In this document: in pieces, positions 63,291-64,000 of the stretch
Position numbering within the stretch: the first letter of the stretch is position 1
Layout of the letters: each line of letters starts with the position of its first letter
From: Rhodospirillaceae bacterium
GTDB taxonomy: Bacteria > Pseudomonadota > Alphaproteobacteria > Rhodospirillales > UBA2165
Reading direction: 5' to 3'
Length of the DNA: 64,000 bases
NCBI GenBank assembly: GCA_018674495.1
Contig: JABHAA010000136.1
Coordinates: 1-64,000, forward strand
Translations under genes and position numbers: made by a program
The notes under the pieces: generated by a model
Database searches by the model: none
Told to the model about the DNA's origin: nothing
What the model saw: only the letters and a program-made list of their open reading frames with translations

Positions 63291-63306
63291 GCGAGGAGCA
63301 CACGAA

Positions 63307-63897
63307 ATGAGCCTGAGCCGGCGGGAATTCTTTCGCTTCGGTCTGCAAAATGCCGCCAAGATGGCGGGCGATGCGGTGGTGGGCAAGCTGGGGCTGGAAG
63401 GGGACATCATCCGCCCGCCCTTTGCGCTGGCCGAAGCGGCGTTCCTGGATGCCTGCACAAAATGCGACGCCTGTATCGAGGCTTGCGCCTACGATATCAT
63501 CTTCAAATTGCCAGATGACATGGGCGGCAAGCGCGCTGGCACGCCGGTTCTGGATTTGGCCGTTGCGGGCTGCCATCTCTGTGCCGATTGGCCTTGCGTC
63601 ACTGTGTGTGAACCGGCGGCGCTGAAATTACCGGAAGCCGATGCGGATGAGGCGCCGCCCGCACCGAAGCTGGCCGATGCGGTGATCATCACGGAAAGCT
63701 GTCTGCCTTACGCGGGGCCCGAATGCGGTGCTTGCCGGGATGCCTGCCGGGTGCCCGGCGCGTTGAATTGGGAGCAGGGGATCAAGCCGGTGATCGACAA
63801 TGACGTCTGCACGGGTTGCGCCCTTTGCCGCGACGCTTGCATCACCGATCCGAAATCCATCGATATCAGGGCGGTCGCTATTCCATTTTCCGAATGA
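63307..63897 (+). CDS. NapF-like ferredoxin
   Basis: 196 residues. Begins SLSRREFFRFG, the N-terminal motif of NapF. It has four Cys clusters: CTKCDACIEAC, CHLCADWPCVTVC, CLPYAGPECGACRDAC and CTGCALCRDAC. NapF binds NapA in the cytosol before export and may insert or reduce its cluster. GAGGAG lies upstream; the gene starts 16 bases after the cyclase stop, so the two are cotranscribed. Confidence 0.9.
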   Translation: MSLSRREFFRFGLQNAAKMAGDAVVGKLGLEGDIIRPPFALAEAAFLDACTKCDACIEACAYDIIFKLPDDMGGKRAGTPVLDLAVAGCHLCADWPCVTVCEPAALKLPEADADEAPPAPKLADAVIITESCLPYAGPECGACRDACRVPGALNWEQGIKPVIDNDVCTGCALCRDACITDPKSIDIRAVAIPFSE

Positions 63898-63964
63898 ACT
63901 TCCAGCCGGCATACATGACAGCGCAACCAACCAGCAGGCCAAGGCCTACCAATACCCACAACAT
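63878..63964 (-). CDS. 28-residue single-helix membrane protein
   Basis: The minus strand has ATG at 63964 with a strong ribosome site (AAGGGGAGAG), giving MLWVLVGLGLLVGCAVMYAG then WKFIRKME and a stop. It is one membrane helix with a positive C-terminal tail. The end overlaps the last 20 bases of the NapF-like gene in antisense. Such micro-subunits occur in respiratory complexes; it may belong to a minus-strand operon beyond the window. Confidence 0.55.
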   Translation of the reverse strand: MLWVLVGLGLLVGCAVMYAGWKFIRKME

Positions 63965-64000
63965 GATGCTCTCCCCTTTGCGCTTCGATGCATCATTGAA

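Noticed and set aside
1..64000. tRNA, rRNA, CRISPR array or prophage
   Set aside because: No cloverleaf-like segments, no rRNA-like blocks, no regularly spaced repeats and no phage structural or integrase genes were seen by reading; a tRNAscan or CRISPR finder run would settle this.

Overview
The window looks like a chromosome segment of a GC-rich alphaproteobacterium, most likely of the Rhodospirillales type. This rests on gene content and order: petABC encoding Rieske/cytochrome b/cytochrome c1; a DUF1285 - Nudix CoA pyrophosphatase - DUF6111 - CCA-adding enzyme block back to back with a MoxR - DUF58 - DUF4159 block; a two-subunit glycine dehydrogenase (gcvPA/gcvPB); a class II (plant-type) DAHP synthase; and many ATGA/TAATG start-stop overlaps. 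No rRNA, tRNA or CRISPR was recognised. Naming is from reading translations; no database search was run.

Layout. 1-229: truncated IS110-type transposase and its non-coding end. 230-3271 (minus): cyclophilin and methionine salvage (mtnP, a GNAT, mtnA). 3386-6020 (minus): cytochrome bc1. 6254-9459 (plus): trmL, hemF, a metallophosphoesterase, and an HTH/histidine-kinase-ATPase/STAS-like regulator. 9525-12535: a convergent hydroxycinnamoyl-CoA hydratase-lyase and ADP-forming acyl-CoA ligase, plausibly for ferulate or p-coumarate use. 12596-22718: the CCA/Nudix and MoxR blocks. 22725-27678 (minus): glycine cleavage operon plus a lipoprotein. 27793-32532: TPR-like secreted protein, rnhA, trmJ, cimA. 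32675-35255: a soluble chemoreceptor, an Aer-like PAS protein and a protein with a FliM-like CheY-binding tail. 35674-39697: two tandem MFS exporters, a flavoprotein and a ParDE toxin-antitoxin. 39760-49330: cysS, nadE, gloA, a thioesterase, aroA-II, a dihydroxyphthalate decarboxylase-like protein and gor. 49918-50838: an Xre/RES toxin-antitoxin. 50878-52290: YnfA, a GNAT and a lone cyclic-nucleotide-binding domain.

The most unusual part is 51910-63964. A 510-base leader carries a perfect TGTGA-N6-TCACA (CRP-type) palindrome, a perfect TTGAT-N4-ATCAA (FNR-type) box and several strong RNA foldbacks. It precedes a pentaheme NapC-like quinol dehydrogenase, a diheme cytochrome c, a 902-residue Tat-exported molybdopterin oxidoreductase of the NapA/NasA clade, two NapG-like ferredoxins flanking a NapH-like membrane protein, a membrane-anchored His-His protein, a 1100-residue SAM/adenylate cyclase/AAA/TPR protein, and a NapF-like ferredoxin. 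NapB, NapD and NapC in their usual forms are not seen. I read this as a non-canonical periplasmic Mo-enzyme respiratory module that encodes its own cyclic-nucleotide signalling. The substrate cannot be decided from sequence alone.
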